64,000 nt of DNA from Aedes albopictus (GCF_035046485.1 NC_085136.1:321622175-321686174), one strand, 5' to 3'; positions 22,575 through 33,560 are shown, counted from the first letter of the stretch. The notes: generated by a model not told the origin, from the sequence alone. Made by a program: numbers and translations.

Positions 22575-22922
22575 CATATCCCGATAGGTAGGACCGTACC
22601 GGGTAAGAAACCAAGCGAGAATGACCGCACCGAAGCACCAATCGGGACTTTCATCTTCGGCTCCTGCCGCATCTTGATTTACCTTCGGAGTTCGGTGAGC
22701 AGAAAGCACTGACAAATTGACCGTGGACCGTGAATTCGAGCAAAAATATTTCCAATTGAAATTGTTGGAATAGTTCGGTGGAATCTCTGTTGAACTTCCC
22801 GACACCGCGGCAAAATTATGAGTCCGAAAAGCGAAACACTGAAATTTTCCACAGTGCAGTGCACAGTCTACGCGGATGACTAAGCAAAAAAGTAAAATAC
22901 AATTTCCACTTGGATGCGGCAT
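22575..22922 (-). CDS. candidate exon, unrecognised product, doubtful
   Basis: On the minus strand an open frame from 22922 runs to a good donor (ATATG|GTGAGTACC, GT at 22573-22574). Near the donor one frame reads EDESPDWCFGAVILAWFLTR, a possible membrane segment, while an overlapping frame beginning at an ATG 102 bases upstream of the exon end gives MRQEPKMKVPIGASVRSF. I cannot tell which frame, if either, is used, and no partner exon was found. The base composition is more balanced than the repeats around it, which is the main reason for listing it. It may be a 5' exon or chance. Confidence 0.2.
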
Positions 22923-22924
22923 GC

Positions 22925-23490
22925 CACAATATTACTGCAAGGCAGCCACATCAGAACATCGGACGGAGGTGGTGGCGCAGGATATGCATCGCTTGCTGTC
23001 TAGTGCTGCTATCCTTTGGGTGGGTTCACCGAAATGCACGAAGGTGGATTGCCTCCGGAGGGCGGGGAGGATTGTTTGATAAGCGCACAGGCGACGGAGG
23101 AGGAGGAAAAAAGCGCGCCCTAGCACCAAGCACCGTGCGGTGAAAAATCGCATTCTTGGAGATGATGACGAGGCGAAGGCGAATCCGCTGCATCACACAG
23201 TAATGGAATTACAAGGTGTTAATTAGATAAACAGCGCTATCTTTGCATAGCTGGCTGGAGCAACCGAGCGATGATGGGAGAGGTGAAGATCTGTTTACAG
23301 ATAGCCTTGCTAGGTGAATTGAATTTAAAGTGGTTCGGTTGAAGGCTTTCGCTGAACGGTTGGTGGATGTAACTTTAAGCTTAAAATGTAAAAAAGTGAA
23401 GCGGGAAATATTCGAAAATGGAATAATAGGATCAAAAGGATTGGGCTTCGTTAGATTGTCAGGCCTTCAACCAGCTTAGGCAGATCACTA
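22925..23490. other. low-copy DNA, GC-richer, no assigned gene
   Basis: Open frames on both strands at 22876-23153 overlap and none is recognisable. The stretch GGCGACGGAGGAGGAGGAAAAAAG near 23089 is a short purine-rich run. Confidence 0.35.
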
Positions 23491-23499
23491 GGGTTCTTC

Positions 23500-24300
23500 G
23501 ATTCAACGACTGATGAATGAAAATAATCTGAAGAGATTCTCTTAAGAATTTCAGAAGAAATCTTAGTATACCATTCTGGAAGAATCCGTGGAGGTATTTC
23601 AGGAGAAACTTTCAAATGAACTTCTGAAGCAAGAACTCAACGAATCTCAGAAAAAAATCTGAACATCTAACATAGTTGTGTAGGAGTGTACGGTGAAATA
23701 AATTATAGATTTTTAAAAATTTCCTAGGGAAAAAATCTTTTTTTGTTTTTTTAAAGAGTTTCTGAGGGAATCCTTGGAAATATTTCCTAGAAGAATGCTT
23801 GACGAAATTTAAACACTTTAGAGAGATTCATAAATTACAACTACATAACAACAACAAATAATCGATAAACTTTGACAAGGATTACTGGGAAGAACCTTCA
23901 CAGGAATATCTCAAAAAAAAATATTTGAGAAATCCTTGACAGAGTTCCCAGAGGAATGTTTCTCAGGCAAACGCTCAAAAAATGGCTCTAAGATAAGATC
24001 TAGATGCTACTGCTATTTACATAAAATGTAACTTCTCTGCATGACTCCTAAGATACTTTGTGTTTTTTTTTTTTTGGGAAATGGCGGACCACACTTGAAT
24101 CAAATCTGTCATTAAATTTCCGGAGCCATTTAAAGATTCTTTTTGATATGCTGAAGAGGACATTTTCAGAAATTTCTCGAACATAATTTCTAGAAAATCA
24201 TTTGGAGGAATTCCTAAAAATGTTTTGAAAAAAAAACTATGGGAACGTGATTATTAAAGTTATTCATGCTTTGGATAAATCTTGAGAGGATTTTTCGAGC
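23500..24300. repeat. decayed GGAATTCC-type satellite
   Basis: Degenerate GAGGAATTTC/CTGAAGGAATC periods with poly-A and poly-T runs fill this stretch, and no gene is seen. Confidence 0.55.
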
Positions 24301-24335
24301 AATAGAGATTTTAGCAGCACAAATCAACTCTTTGA

Positions 24336-24515
24336 GTGGAGCGGACCTGGTGTGATGGTTAGAACACTTGACCATCACGCCGAGGACCTGGGATCGAATC
24401 ACACTCCCGACAAACTCACAAATGTGGGTTCTTCCTTCGGAAGGGAAGTGAAGCGTGGGTCCCGAGATGAACTAGCCAAGGGCTAAAAATCTCGTTAATA
24501 CAGATAAAAAAAAAT
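24336..24515 (+). mobile_element. full tRNA-derived SINE with 10-bp target duplication, family E
   Basis: The exact direct repeat AACTCTTTGA flanks it at 24326-24335 and 24516-24525. The head has an A-box-like TGGTGTGATGGTTAGAAC and a B-box-like GGGATCGAATC, the body GAACTAGCCAAGGGCTAAAAA, and the end an A-rich tail (CAGATAAAAAAAAAT). Such a structure is made by LINE-driven target-primed reverse transcription. Very short copies of the same 3' tail occur at 25860-25915, 39244-39279 and 46139-46193. Confidence 0.85.
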
Positions 24516-24777
24516 AACTCTTTGAAATACTTTGATAGAACCTACGTTTGTAAAATACCTACAAAGAGCAACTTCAATTACTTCAAAAGTTCTCTTGAAG
24601 AATTTTTGAAAGGTTAGTTTCTGAAAATTTGTTTTTCGTTTCAAAATAGCATTTTCAAAGTTTTCATGGCAATTTGATAACAATTCATTTTGAAAACAAA
24701 TAAAAAATTCACCTTATTTTCTTGGAAAATTTTGTTGAAATATTACCAGTTGTACTATGGTAAAATCTGAGCAGGTT

Positions 24778-25120
24778 CTCTTTCTTCTTGTTGGCGTAAC
24801 ATCCCCAATGGGACAGTGCCTGCTTTCCAGCTTTGTGTTCCATAAGCATTTCCACATTAAATGCGAGCTTTCCAAGAAACAAAGATATCTGATTAACAGT
24901 TTCTAAAGCTGAAATTTGCTTAAGAATTGTTTGTTCAACTCTTGTACAGCTAAAATGTTTGTTGGGTTCCTCTACCTTGAAAGGCACGTAGATACTCCCA
25001 TGGAAGTCAAGGAAATTTCCTTTACGAAAAGTTCCTGAACCGACCGGGAATCGAACCCGTCACCCTCAGAATGGTCATGCATAATATCTGCGCTTTTACA
25101 GCTGTTGCTGTATGGGCCCT
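24778..25120 (-). mobile_element. Feilai-type tRNA-related SINE, interrupted
   Basis: On the minus strand it reads GTGACGGGTTCGATTCCCGG-like sequence (B box; one base differs here), CGTAAAGGAAATTTCCTTGAC and GTTACGCCAACAAGAAG, matching the plus-strand copy at 29290-29562 block for block. The central part is replaced or interrupted by a small MITE (24885-24968). The name rests on recall of Aedes SINE sequences. Confidence 0.7.
24885..24968 (-). mobile_element. small MITE, family B, copy 2, nested in a SINE
   Basis: On the minus strand, CCCAACAAACATTTTAGCTG, TACAAGAGTTGAACAAAC and TCTTAAGCAAATTT match the element at 7570-7663. SINE sequence is found on both sides. Confidence 0.6.
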
Positions 25121-25129
25121 TTCAGAGTA

Positions 25130-26660
25130 ATTCCTGGTGGTATCAACTAAGACATTCCTGTAGGAATCCGTAAGCTTTTTTATGAAATCTTTTGAAGGAT
25201 ATCTGGAAACACAAATGGATAATCATCTGTGGATTTTCTTATAAAAATATTCTTATAAACTCTGAAGTATTGCTTGTAGACATATCGAGAACCTATTCTT
25301 GGAGGAAACTCCAAAAGAATTCCTGAAAGAATCTCAAAAGAAATAACGGGAAGTTCTTGAACAAAACTTTCGAAAAGTAATCTGAAGGAATTATTGGAGA
25401 AAATCCTGAAGGAATCCATGACAGATTTGCCGAAAGAATCCTCGGAGGCATTTCTTAAATAATATTTGAAGAAATTTCTAAGGAAGTTCATGAATTGTGA
25501 TTATGGACAAACTTCTCGACGAATCTATAGATTAATTTTAGAAGTAAACTCAGGAGAGATTTCTGAAGGAATTCCCGAAGTAATTTTTAGCGGAATTAGT
25601 TACACATTTTTTGAAAGTTATCTTTAGAAAGCTTCATAAATTTACCAATCTTCAAATATCAGAAGCAATCCATTTTCGAGACATGTTCTTGGAGATACTT
25701 CTTTAAGAATCTCTAGATACGTTTCTGAAGGCATCTTTGTAAGAATTTCTAGCGGAATTCCTAGGAAGTTTTATGAAAGAATCTCTAGGAGGATTTCTAA
25801 TTCATCAAGAGAAATTCCCAAAGTAGTTACCGGAAGTATATCGCAAAGCATCCCTGGAAGATTTATTTTTGTCTTTATTAAAGAGGCTTGAAGTCAGACG
25901 CAGGTTCACCTCTACCCCTGGAATATTTGTTGAAAGAATCGCTGAGGAAATTTCTGAAGGATTCCGGGAAAAATAAAAAAAATACCATTTAAAGGATCTG
26001 TCGAGAAGATTAAAAATAAACTGTATACATTTGGATAGAGAAATTGTTGAAAAGAAAATCTGAAGGAAACGTTAGATACACTACTGGTGGAATTTCTAAA
26101 AGAATGTTGAAGCTCTGGAGAAACGTACAAAGAAATTCATGGAGCTATTTTTGACACAATCAATGGATTTTTTTTAAAGAAATCCGCAGTGCATTTTCGG
26201 GAGAATTCCAGCGGGATCTACTAAAGCAATCTTTAAAGAAAATGTACTGTTTTTGAAAGAACCCCGGAAAGCTTTCCTGTAAGAATGTCTAAAAGAATCC
26301 TTGGAAAAAATTCAAAACTACTCTCTTGACTTCTTGAGGAATTTTTGGAGATTTTCTCGAAACTGGGTTTTTCTGAAGTAATCTCTGGGGGATTTTTAAG
26401 AAGCATTTTTGAAGAATTCCCTGAATGAATCTCTGAAGGATGTTATTATATATTCGCAAAGAAAATTTTGGAGGAATTTCTGAAATAAAAAACGAATTAT
26501 TACTTTTGAAAAGGTGTTTGAAAGATACCGTGATGAAATTCCTGGAGCAATTTTTCGAGAAATTTCTTCTTTCCTGAATGTATTTCTGTAAGAAGATTTT
26601 CAGAAAAAGCTTAGAAAGAATAAGGAGTTTAGGAATAACTATCTAGTGAAATTTCTCAAG
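25130..26660. repeat. decayed GGAATTCC-type satellite
   Basis: Degenerate GAAGGAATTTCT/GGAGAAATTC periods run over 1.5 kb. Frames such as 25180-25491 and 25912-26130 are repeat translation. A 56-bp SINE-tail insertion lies at 25860-25915. Confidence 0.65.
25860..25915 (-). mobile_element. 56-bp SINE-tail insertion with 8-bp duplication
   Basis: CCCTGGAA is present on both sides (25852-25859 and 25916-25923). On the minus strand the insert ends GCCTCTTTAATAAAGACAAA, the 3' tail type of family E. The head is absent. Confidence 0.6.
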
Positions 26661-27003
26661 AAATCTCAGGAAGGAACACAAAAAAAAATTAAAAATAAAT
26701 GGGAAGAACAAAACAATTTCAATTGCATTTCAGAAATAAATGTTGAATGGCATACACCTCAAACTCGTTACATGTCCAAAGACGCACAAAACAAAAAAAA
26801 AGCAACCAATAAGATAATGAGCAACATTATTATTTTTATAATTTGATACGATTCTATGCAATATGTTACAAAAAAATATAAAAATGTTAAATTAGCTCAT
26901 TACTTTAGTGTTTGATTTTCTTTTTGCTCAGCCAAAGATGGACGTAAGAAAAAGAAACTTGAAGCATTTGAAAGCAAAGTGCGTTCAATTGACAAATTGG
27001 GAG
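26661..27003. other. A-rich noncoding DNA
   Basis: Poly-A interrupted sequence with no recognisable feature; the open frame at 26646-26846 is Lys/Asn-rich by composition only. Confidence 0.4.
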
Positions 27004-27028
27004 GTGAATTTTGTAAAAAAAAAACACT

Positions 27029-27101
27029 TGGTTTTGATGGGATTCGAACCCACGATTCTGTATCGCTTGTCCGGCGCTTTAACCAACTAAACCACAGAAA
27101 A
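27029..27101 (-). tRNA. tRNA-like sequence, 73 nt, left arm (probable pseudogene)
   Basis: The A box TGGTTTAGTTGG and B box GGTTCGAATCC are intact. The anticodon position reads AGC (Ala type), but the base before it is A rather than the universal U33, and only about four of seven acceptor pairs form. It has the same spacing as its partner in the other arm. A working tRNA is unlikely; a pol III-competent SINE module is possible. Confidence 0.5.
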
Positions 27102-27195
27102 AGTCAAGATTTTGCGGAATAGAAAGTCAGCCTGGATTTAGGTTGGGGTGAAGCTTCGAATCCAGTTTGACTTTCTATTCCGCAAAATCGTAACT

Positions 27196-27268
27196 TGTGT
27201 TGTGGCTTAGTTGGTTAAAGCGCTGGACTAGCGATACGGAGTCGGGGGTTCGAATCCCACCACAACAA
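27196..27268 (+). tRNA. tRNA-like sequence, 73 nt, right arm (probable pseudogene)
   Basis: It folds with a D stem GCTT/AAGC, an anticodon stem with one mismatch, loop CTAGCGA (anticodon AGC, Ala type, U33 kept) and a T arm GGGGG-TTCGAAT-CCCAC with one mismatch. The acceptor stem has two mismatches. The A box (TGGCTTAGTTGG) and B box are perfect. The length and spacing are canonical, but the weak stems and the position inside an inverted repeat argue for a tRNA-derived element, not an alanine tRNA gene. Confidence 0.5.
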
Positions 27269-27301
27269 GTGTATTTTTTTTTTCACAAAATTTATCTTTT
27301 A

Positions 27302-27553
27302 ACTAGCTGTCCCGCAAACGTCGTTCTGCCTGCCTACTGTGTTTTTTGACATGCATCTCTGTTGAAAAATGCTCCGGAAAATGGAATTTCAAACTTTCTC
27401 GTTTTCGATGCGTTCCCGGTCGATTTTCACAATTATGTTTTCGTACGAACAAGTCGGAGCTCTGCACGAATGAAACACTGAAAGAATGGCGTAGATCCGT
27501 TCCCGATCGTATTCGTGATAAACAAACACCATTCCATTTTTATTTATATAGAT
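27302..27553 (+). mobile_element. dispersed repeat beginning ACTAGCTGTCCCGC
   Basis: The start ACTAGCTGTCCCGCAAACGT and the end TTTTTATTTATATAGATTA are end sequences I associate with a widespread insect repeat of uncertain class. The interior has no family match; the 104-codon frame over it is not recognised. Confidence 0.45.
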
Positions 27554-27958
27554 TACTCTTAATTATGTCATGGTTACTTAATTCAACTATTGATTACAAC
27601 ATTATTGAAATCGTAGTCAGCTCACTAAATATTAAATGTATATACACACAATTGAATTAATTCATTAAAGTCGTAATCTGTATCTGTTTTAGAAAATTTC
27701 ATCATCGTTTATCAGATTTGAATGGTTCACTTTCAATGTTAAAAATTCGTTAACAGTTATTCAATGCATAACTACTTACTTCAATCATAGCCTAATCTTT
27801 AAACAATCTCCATTTCATTTCGAGCGACCGACTCATATTGAAAACTACCTTGTGGCTAGCTATATTCTTTTAACAATTTGCCAGTTTTGAAGTTTGAAGC
27901 ATCATGGCACAACTTTCTTGAACTAATTTGTTTTCCGTGTACCACCTTGATTTCCCAG
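27554..27958. other. probable intron of the gene at 27959-28807
   Basis: AT-rich sequence that ends in a good pyrimidine tract and acceptor (TTGATTTCCCAG at 27947-27958). No other feature is seen. Confidence 0.4.
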
Positions 27959-28807
27959 GCGGAGCGTCGATCCAGTCCGGATGTAAGCCGCTATGAACGA
28001 GCCCTGAACTGCACCACCAAAACCCATCGCTGCCTTCATGCCACCCACGCGTACACCGGTATCCCTTGTGCAGCCTACAGTGAGTATCAAGCCCCAGTCT
28101 CATCTCATACCGAATATCTCCTTCAATTTATGTTCTCGTCCCCGTTCGCAGTCCCCATGATGAACCACCACACGATGCCCAAGCTTGGATTTGGCCCGTA
28201 CAAATCGTCGCCCAGTGGCGTTGGGAGCTTTTTCCTGCCGAAAATCCTCACCAACCCGACGGATCGGAGCTGCCCCGGGAGTAGTGCCAGCTATCTGGCA
28301 CCCATCGGAAGCGGCGGCAGCGCAAGCAAGGTAGCCCTCGAGTTGACCCACGGTAGCAACAAACAAATCATAACACTGCCCTCGGAGAAGCTCGATAACA
28401 ATAAGCGATACTATGTAACCTTCACTCTGAACCCTAACGATAGCAATGAACCGAATCCTAGCTCTAGTTTAAGCAATAGTCATAGTAATACCAGTAGTAA
28501 AAGTAGAACCGACCCGCCTGATCCCGGCTCCTCTCGGGAGCCACCAGGCGGTACTGACCATTTGTTGTTATCCACAGGGAAGCCCGCGGAAGGTCAGCCT
28601 CACCAGCAACAGCAACAGTCCAACACTTTCAGCAACAGCGGCCAGCAACGGCCTCAGCCAGGGCACACTAGTGATGCCCAGTATTCTGCCGAACGGCCAC
28701 AACCGCATCAGCAACAGCAGCAGCAGTCCCACTCAAGCTCCCTTCCAGCTGTTGTAGAGGAAGACTCCAATTTGGAGTCCAGTTCGGGGCCGTCCCCGTC
28801 GGTGTAG
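27959..28807 (+). CDS. 3'-terminal exons of an unrecognised gene, Ser/Pro/Gln-rich C-terminus
   Basis: Exon 1 (27959-28079) starts after an acceptor TTTCCCAG, exon 2 (28152-28807) ends at TAG, and the intron (28080-28151, GTGAGT...CGCAG, 72 nt) is in phase and typical of mosquitoes. Exon 1 codes from AERRSSPDVSRYERALNC through three cysteines (NCTTKTHRC and GIPC), which looks like a small extracellular or cysteine-paired segment with an N-glycosylation site NCT. Exon 2 continues with PMMNHHTMPKLGFGPY, a moderately conserved-looking part, VALELTHGSNKQIITLP and YYVTFTLNPNDSNEP, then a low-complexity tail with Ser-, Pro- and Gln-rich runs. Codon use is GC-rich, unlike the flanks. Upstream exons were not found; in Aedes they may lie far away behind repeat-filled introns. 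I do not recognise the family. The frame also stays open upstream to an ATG at 27878, which I reject as a start because the acceptor fits better. Confidence 0.6.
   Translation, partial: AERRSSPDVSRYERALNCTTKTHRCLHATHAYTGIPCAAYSEYQAPVSSHTEYLLQFMFSSPFAVPMMNHHTMPKLGFGPYKSSPSGVGSFFLPKILTNPTDRSCPGSSASYLAPIGSGGSASKVALELTHGSNKQIITLPSEKLDNNKRYYVTFTLNPNDSNEPNPSSSLSNSHSNTSSKSRTDPPDPGSSREPPGGTDHLLLSTGKPAEGQPHQQQQQSNTFSNSGQQRPQPGHTSDAQYSAERPQPHQQQQQQSHSSSLPAVVEEDSNLESSSGPSPSV
28080..28151 (+). other. 72-nt intron
   Basis: The donor CTACA|GTGAGTATC and acceptor GTTCGCAG|TCCCC fit the consensus. The length is a multiple of three and the intron is open in frame, so retention would add 24 residues instead of truncating the protein. 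Confidence 0.6.
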
Positions 28808-29285
28808 CACATGAACAGCAAACGGCACTGCCACAACTGTTCCAAACAGTTGTATTTGAAATTTGTATTTCTTTTTTGAATGGAAATTGCGGTCTTCTAG
28901 ACGGAGACACTGTAGTGTTGAGTATAACTAGGCTTTATAAATGTACATTTGAATCCAAGCTCTGAATTGGCGTTTTGAAATCGTAGAAGCTGTTTCGGGT
29001 CGACCTTTGCTGTCGGCCACGAACAGAAATCGTGCAATTTGTAGGTGAATTATCAAAAAAAGTGATGTGAAACGTAGAGCTCAAAGTTAGTTTGTTTTGT
29101 TCTATTTTCGGATTGTCAAAACATGATTCTTGTGTAAATATGGAAATATACAGATCTCTCTATACAGTAATGTTTGGCAAGCCTGGGTCTCACCTGGGGG
29201 AGCTAGATGATCTTTAAAACAAAAAGGCTGGTGTTTTCAATTGATGTTTGGCCATGGGGTGGTTATCTCTGGATTCTCAACGCTG
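28808..29285 (+). other. probable 3' UTR and downstream DNA
   Basis: Sequence after the stop codon of the gene ending at 28807. No canonical AATAAA was seen close by; TATAAATG near 28936 and similar words are weak. No other feature is seen. Confidence 0.4.
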
Positions 29286-29289
29286 GTAA

Positions 29290-29562
29290 CGGCATGTTCA
29301 TTTGTTCAATTCAGCATGACCATGCTTAGGGTGACGGGTTCGATTCCCGGTCGGTCCAGTATCTTTTCGTAAAGGAAATTTCCTTGACTTCCTTGGGCAT
29401 AGAGTATCTTCGTGCCTGCCACACGATATACGCATGCAAAATGGTCATTGGCAGAGGAAGCTCTCAGTTAATAACTGTGGAAGTGCTCATAGAACACTAA
29501 GCTGAGAAGCAAGCTTTGTCCCAATGAGGACGTAACGCCAAGAAGAGAGAGAGAGAGCAAAG
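29290..29562 (+). mobile_element. Feilai-type tRNA-related SINE
   Basis: It contains CAGCATGACCATGCTTAGGG, the B box GGGTTCGATTCCCGG, CGTAAAGGAAATTTCCTTGA, GCCTGCCACACGATATACGC, TGAGAAGCAAGCTTTGTCCC and GGACGTAACGCCAAGAAG followed by a (GA)n tail. These blocks and the tail are those I recall for abundant Aedes Feilai-related SINEs. It lies downstream of the gene at 27959-28807 in the same orientation. Confidence 0.75.
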
Positions 29563-29569
29563 AAAAATG

Positions 29570-30130
29570 ACAGGGGCGTTTAAGGGGGTCCAGCAGATCT
29601 TATGAGCGTTTCCAGGGGGTCTCAGGGGGGGGGGGGGCAAGGTAGGCTTAGGGGAGTTTCATTGGATCTCAGGGGCTTTTCAGAGGGTAACAGGGGGCTA
29701 GAGAGTGTCTCAGGGTTGCTTCAAGAGGTCTCAGAGCGTTTTAAGGGGTCTCAATAGAGCTCTAGGGTCCTCAGGGGCATTTCAACGTATTTCAGGGGAT
29801 TCAGGGAGGTACCAGTGGATCTCAGGGGTTTCAGTAGGCCTCATGAAAGTTTCAAGGAGTTCCATGGGATCACGGGGGTCCCGGGAATGTTAACGGCGCT
29901 TCATTGTTCCCGGGGGGTTTCATGGGTTTTTTTTTTCAATTTCTTCTGAACTAAATCTAATTCTTCAAATGTATCTAAAGGTCTCAGGTTCTCAGGGGTA
30001 TCAGGGGATCTCTGGGTGTTTCATAGAGTCTCAGGGTGTATCTGAATTAGTGCAGAAAATCTCAGGAACGTTTTAGAAGGTTTCATGGCATGTTTCATGG
30101 GCGTTTCAAGGAGTTTGATGTGGTTTCCAG
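29570..30130 (+). repeat. G-rich degenerate minisatellite, locus 2
   Basis: Degenerate ~20-nt units of GTCTCAGGGGCGTTTCAAGG type, including a run of ten G near 29627, with a T-rich break at 29926-29980. It is related to the loci at 13680 and 39040. Confidence 0.75.
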
Positions 30131-30329
30131 GGGATAAATTTTTGAGAATTCAATAAAAATGAAACACCACAATTAACAGAGCTTCAAAGCAAGGAACTCC
30201 AAAGAGCTGATTGCCGTAGGTTTGATTTCTTCCACATCATCATCAAAACTTTTCCAAGAAACACTATTTATCATTTTATTTTTGTTCAACTTAATTTCAC
30301 ATAAGTAATCCCTCTAGAAAAGGACCCCC

Positions 30330-33300
30330 ACAATGTTGTTTCCCTAGTCACAAATGTAATTTGTCCTCCAAAGATTTTTTTTCCGAAAGATGCAATTCCA
30401 GAAAAAAAGAGATTCGGAGGTTATTTCAGAAATACATTCAAAACTTCATCATGGGGTTACCTTCAGAAATGCAAAAAATTTTTTTCCAGGAATTCTTTCA
30501 TGAATTATTGTTGGAATTTCTCCAGAGTTTCCTTCAGGTCTTATTCTCTCAGGCATTAAGGTAGAATTTCTCCAGAAAATTCTCAAAATATTATTTTATT
30601 TGAAAGGATTTTTTGTTTCAAGAGATTTTGAAAGTTTCACCAGAGGACCTTCTGGCTCCAGATATTAATTCAAGGGTTACTTAGAGTTCATTAGGACCTT
30701 GCTTGAGGAATCCTTTCTTAATTGATTTTTCGGTGATACTTCAGCAATTATTCTAAATAATTTTCTCTCATCAATTCCTGCAGAGATCATTCCAAAATCT
30801 GTTGTCTGGTATTTTTCAAATAATTTATCAAAAAATCCTTCTATAAATACCTGCATAGAGTTCTCATGTTATTCCAGGTATCCTTTCGAAGATTCTTTCA
30901 ATAAAATCATTTTTTTTTTAGAAATTTGTTCTATTTTTTTTTACAAGATGCTTTTTTTGTTTCTGCTGGGTTTTAATGTAATTATGCCTGAAGAAATTTG
31001 TAAAATATTATTCAATGGATTCCTTCAGAGATATTTCCAAGAGAACTTCTAAGGATTCCTTAAGAAATTCCTCCAGGGGTCCCTCAGAAATTTTCTAAAG
31101 AACCTTTGTCTGCAGATTCTGCAAAAATGTTGGCAGACATTTTTCAGTAATTTCTTTAAAAATTTCTCTATGGATTCTGCAGGAATGCTTCCGGAAATAT
31201 GTTAAGCAATAATAATAATATAATAATATCGTCAAGTGTAGTGTATCTAAAGGAGTTTTTTCAAGTACTTTCCCAGAAATTTTTACCTAGGAATCGCTCC
31301 TGAAAAACTTGAAAAATATCTTCACGGATTTTTTCAAGAAGGGATTCTATTGGACAATCATCCAGGGATTCCTATAGAATTTACTTCAGAGATTTATTCA
31401 AAAATTCTTTCAGGCATTTTTGAACAATTTCTGCAAGAACTTCGGAAAAAATCCATGGAGGAATATCTGAAAGAATTCCTACCTGAATCTTTGAAGGAAC
31501 CTCAGGAGATATTCCTGACGAAGCCACAGTAGCGATTTCTAAGAAAAAAGCTGTGTTTGAATTCCAGCAGGAATCTCAGAAGGAATATCTCATGGAATTC
31601 TTGGAGGAACCCTTAGATGGATTTCCGAAATTCTGTAGAACTTTTCTAAAGAAGTTTTTCAAAGATTCCGTTAAACTTTAAGAAAGGACTGTTGAAGAAA
31701 TCCCGCACTGAAATTCCCGAAAAAATTCCTTAAACTTTGATGTAGACTCTGTAGATATTTTTGAAAGAATCCCTGTTGGAATATCAGAATTCAAGCTGGA
31801 ATTTCTGAAAGAATTTCTGAAGGTTTTTGTTTGTTTTAAGAAATCTTCAGTAATTTTTTTATAAAAATCCCAGGAATCACTTTCGAATGAATGTCTAAAG
31901 GAATATCTGAAAAAAAAACATCCCTGGGAAATTCTTGGAAAAATCCCAGCGGTAAATTTTGAAAAACTTTCTAGAGGAATACGTGGAGAAAATCCTCGAA
32001 ACAGCTTTGGGCGCAATTCTAAGAAAAGTTTATTTAGTCATCTTAAAGAAAAGTCTTCAAGAAATCCTCCAGTAAAATTCCAAAATGGAGTGATATGATT
32101 TCTGAAAGAATCGCTGAGGGGTCATCCAAAAAGTACGTCACGTTTTTAAGGTGGAAGGGGTGTTGGTTTGTGAAGTATGACAACCAATGTTATGAGTATA
32201 GGAAAAATCTATACAAAGGGAAGCAATTTGTGGATATATTTATTTACGATAACCTGCAAAATGTCTAGATAAGCATCTGTAAGGATCCCTTGAAAAAACT
32301 CTTGATGTATATTTTTAAGGAATTCTTGTCTAAATTTCTAGGAAAAGTTTCTCAAAAAATCCACAGAGAAATTAGTTACCCTTTAAGAAAATGCAGGAGT
32401 AATTTCTGGGGAACTACATGGAGAAATATTTGGAGGAAATCCTGAGGGAACCTGTGTGTAAACGAACTCCTGGAGGAATCTCTGGCGGAATTCCTGATAG
32501 ATTTTTTGAATAAGTTCCTGTAGAAGTTCACATTCACCTATTGGACACATTCTGGTGAAGATTTTCAATGGAATCCTTAGAGCAATTCCTGAACAAATTT
32601 CTGCTGGACCTCGAGAAGTAATACCAAATTGAAGAAACCACTTCTCTTCCAGTGAAAGAATCTGTAGAAATTCATGAAGTAGAAATTTATAAAGTAATCC
32701 CTGAAGAAACCTTCGAAGAGTTTCCGAAATCTCTAAAAAAAATCTGAAGTAATCCTTGGCGGAGTTTTAGAATAAACTCATGCAGATCTACATAAAATAA
32801 TTCCTTGAAATATTTTTGGTGAACTTCTCAAAATTCCCTTGAAAATAAATTGAAGAAAACCTTCTGGAAACATGCACGGAGTAATTCTTTAAGCAATCCA
32901 TAGAAAATGTCTTGATCGAATCCTTGGACAAATGTATATGAAGGTATCTCATAATGATTTTCAAAAGTAATCTTCCGGAATTTCTTAAAGGAATCTCTGG
33001 AAGAATTTCTGAAGAAAACTTTCGGAGGTTCCTAAAGGAGTCTGCGGAAGATTTTCTAAAGAAATCTGTTCAGAAATTTCTGAGGAAATTTTAAACTTTT
33101 GATTTTCGAAGGTATCGCTGAAAGCATTTCTAAAGAAATCCGAGGATGATTTCCTGTAAGAGTTCTCGTACGAAATTTTGAAGGAATTTATGGAAGAATT
33201 TCTGAAGCACCCATGGACGCTTTTCTAGATGAGTAGAAGAAATTTTTGGAGGATCATGTAGAAGTAATTGTAAAGGAAACTCTTGTGCAATGTCTGGGGG

Positions 33301-33560
33301 AAAAAAAAGGATAAGATTTTGAAGTAAGGAGTAATGTCTGAATATATCCATGAATTTTTATTTTAATGTATCCCTTGATAAACTTCTTCACAAAGAATTT
33401 TTGAGGGAATCACTAAAGTATTTCTGAAGAAATATTTTGAGAAATATCTGAATTAATCTCTGTGAGAAAAATCCTGGAGAAAATTTTCGTATGATTCTTT
33501 GATAGATTTTTTTAAAAGCCCGTAGAGTTATTTGTGGGGAATTTGTTTAGTAATCCTTGG
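30330..33560. repeat. decayed GGAATTCC-type satellite, 3.2 kb
   Basis: The longest relic in the window, made of degenerate TTCCTTCAGNAATTTCTTCAGG/GGAATTTCTGAAGAA-like periods. ORFs on both strands (30361-33351) are repeat translation. Near 32116-32175 the words GGGTCATCCAAAAAGTACGT suggest a small MITE fragment. Confidence 0.7.

Larger units (their letters stand above)
27004..27294. mobile_element. foldback element with a tRNA-like unit in each arm
   Basis: The arms are inverted copies. A perfect 22-bp inner stem lies at 27108-27129 and 27168-27189, and a further 7-bp stem (CTGGATT/AATCCAG) lies closer to the centre at about 27148. Outside the inner stem each arm holds a tRNA-like sequence, then oligo-T/A, then ACAAAATTTA-like sequence. 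The tRNA-like units are therefore head to head (5' ends inward). The arms differ at many positions, so the structure is not a recent assembly artefact. Confidence 0.85.

Noticed and set aside
27029..27268. Functional alanine tRNA genes
   Set aside because: Acceptor and other stems carry mismatches in both arms, the left copy lacks U33, and both sit in the arms of a foldback element.
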